Part shown: one piece after another, positions 63,692 through 64,000 of the stretch
Layout: every line of letters starts with the position of its first letter
Numbering within the stretch: position 1 is the stretch's first letter
Origin: a bacterium
GTDB lineage: Bacteria > Planctomycetota > Planctomycetia > Isosphaerales > Isosphaeraceae
NCBI GenBank assembly: GCA_016125085.1
Contig: WGMM01000041.1
Location: 33,017 to 97,016, forward strand
Length of the DNA: 64,000 bases
Reading direction: 5' to 3'
Notes under the pieces: generated by a model
What the model was told of the DNA's origin: nothing
Databases searched by the model: none
Seen by the model: only the letters and a program-made list of their open reading frames with translations
Translations under genes and position numbers: made by a program

Positions 63692-64000
<309 letters not shown>

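Overview
The window is GC-rich chromosomal DNA, densely coding on both strands, and most probably comes from a member of the Planctomycetota. This is inferred from gene content: a PEP-CTERM surface protein, DUF1080 and DUF3500 secreted proteins, large membrane-anchored Ser/Thr kinases (one translationally coupled to an ECF-type sigma factor), a small protein with the planctomycetal LExRLxP motif, paired Gfo/Idh/MocA oxidoreductase and TIM-barrel isomerase genes, and a secreted prenyltransferase-repeat protein. I cannot fix genus or species. No rRNA, tRNA, CRISPR array, transposase or phage structural gene was found.

Layout. 1-3.4 kb (minus strand): ketosynthase, acyl carrier protein, LpxL-like acyltransferase and a membrane protein cut by the left edge. 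3.5-5.8 kb: an intrinsic terminator, then a sugar isomerase/epimerase and its Gfo/Idh/MocA partner. 6.1-10.5 kb: PEP-CTERM protein, Nudix hydrolase, a Wzm/Wzt-type polysaccharide ABC exporter and a cupin. 10.5-17 kb: Ogt DNA repair protein, a large alpha/beta hydrolase, a FIST sensor protein, a second hydrolase, the ribosome-rescue factor ArfB and a small unknown protein. 17-20.3 kb: three exported proteins (DUF3500, aldo/keto reductase, DUF1080). 20.3-21 kb: a non-coding block of six hairpins. 21-22.5 kb: an AT-rich HNH-nucleotidyltransferase fusion, the best candidate for an undescribed system. 22.6-30 kb: prenyltransferase-repeat protein, queC and a giant Ser/Thr kinase with a duplicated extracytoplasmic half. 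30-38 kb: a zinc/cadmium-type P-type ATPase, a small exported-type protein, a TPR kinase coupled to an ECF sigma factor, and a divergent group 2-like sigma factor.

38-44.6 kb: a GT-C-like membrane glycosyltransferase and the stress operon prkA-yeaH-spoVR behind a strong sigma70-type promoter. 44.7-46.2 kb: an accessory pocket with a gene broken by one TGA codon and a ParE-type toxin-antitoxin pair. 46.4-51.5 kb: secreted unknown, inorganic pyrophosphatase, RmlD-like reductase, membrane protein, S4 RNA-binding protein, phosphofructokinase and GNAT acetyltransferase. 51.7-57.7 kb: small and large membrane proteins, an OafA-type acyltransferase and CoaB. 57.9-62.7 kb: uronate isomerase-like enzyme, a Fic protein under a probable self-operator, a short AT-rich stretch with a REP-like element, RlmI and a response regulator. 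62.7-64 kb: tandem repeats of about 172 bp with long hairpins, then the 3' end of a sugar isomerase-type gene.

How it fits together: housekeeping genes (ppa, pfk, coaB, queC, rlmI, arfB, ogt) are interleaved with regulation at the envelope (kinases and sigma factors), carbohydrate catabolism and surface polysaccharide genes. Low-GC patches at about 21.0-22.5, 32.7-33.3 and 60.45-60.9 kb look acquired. GC statements here are by eye, not calculated.
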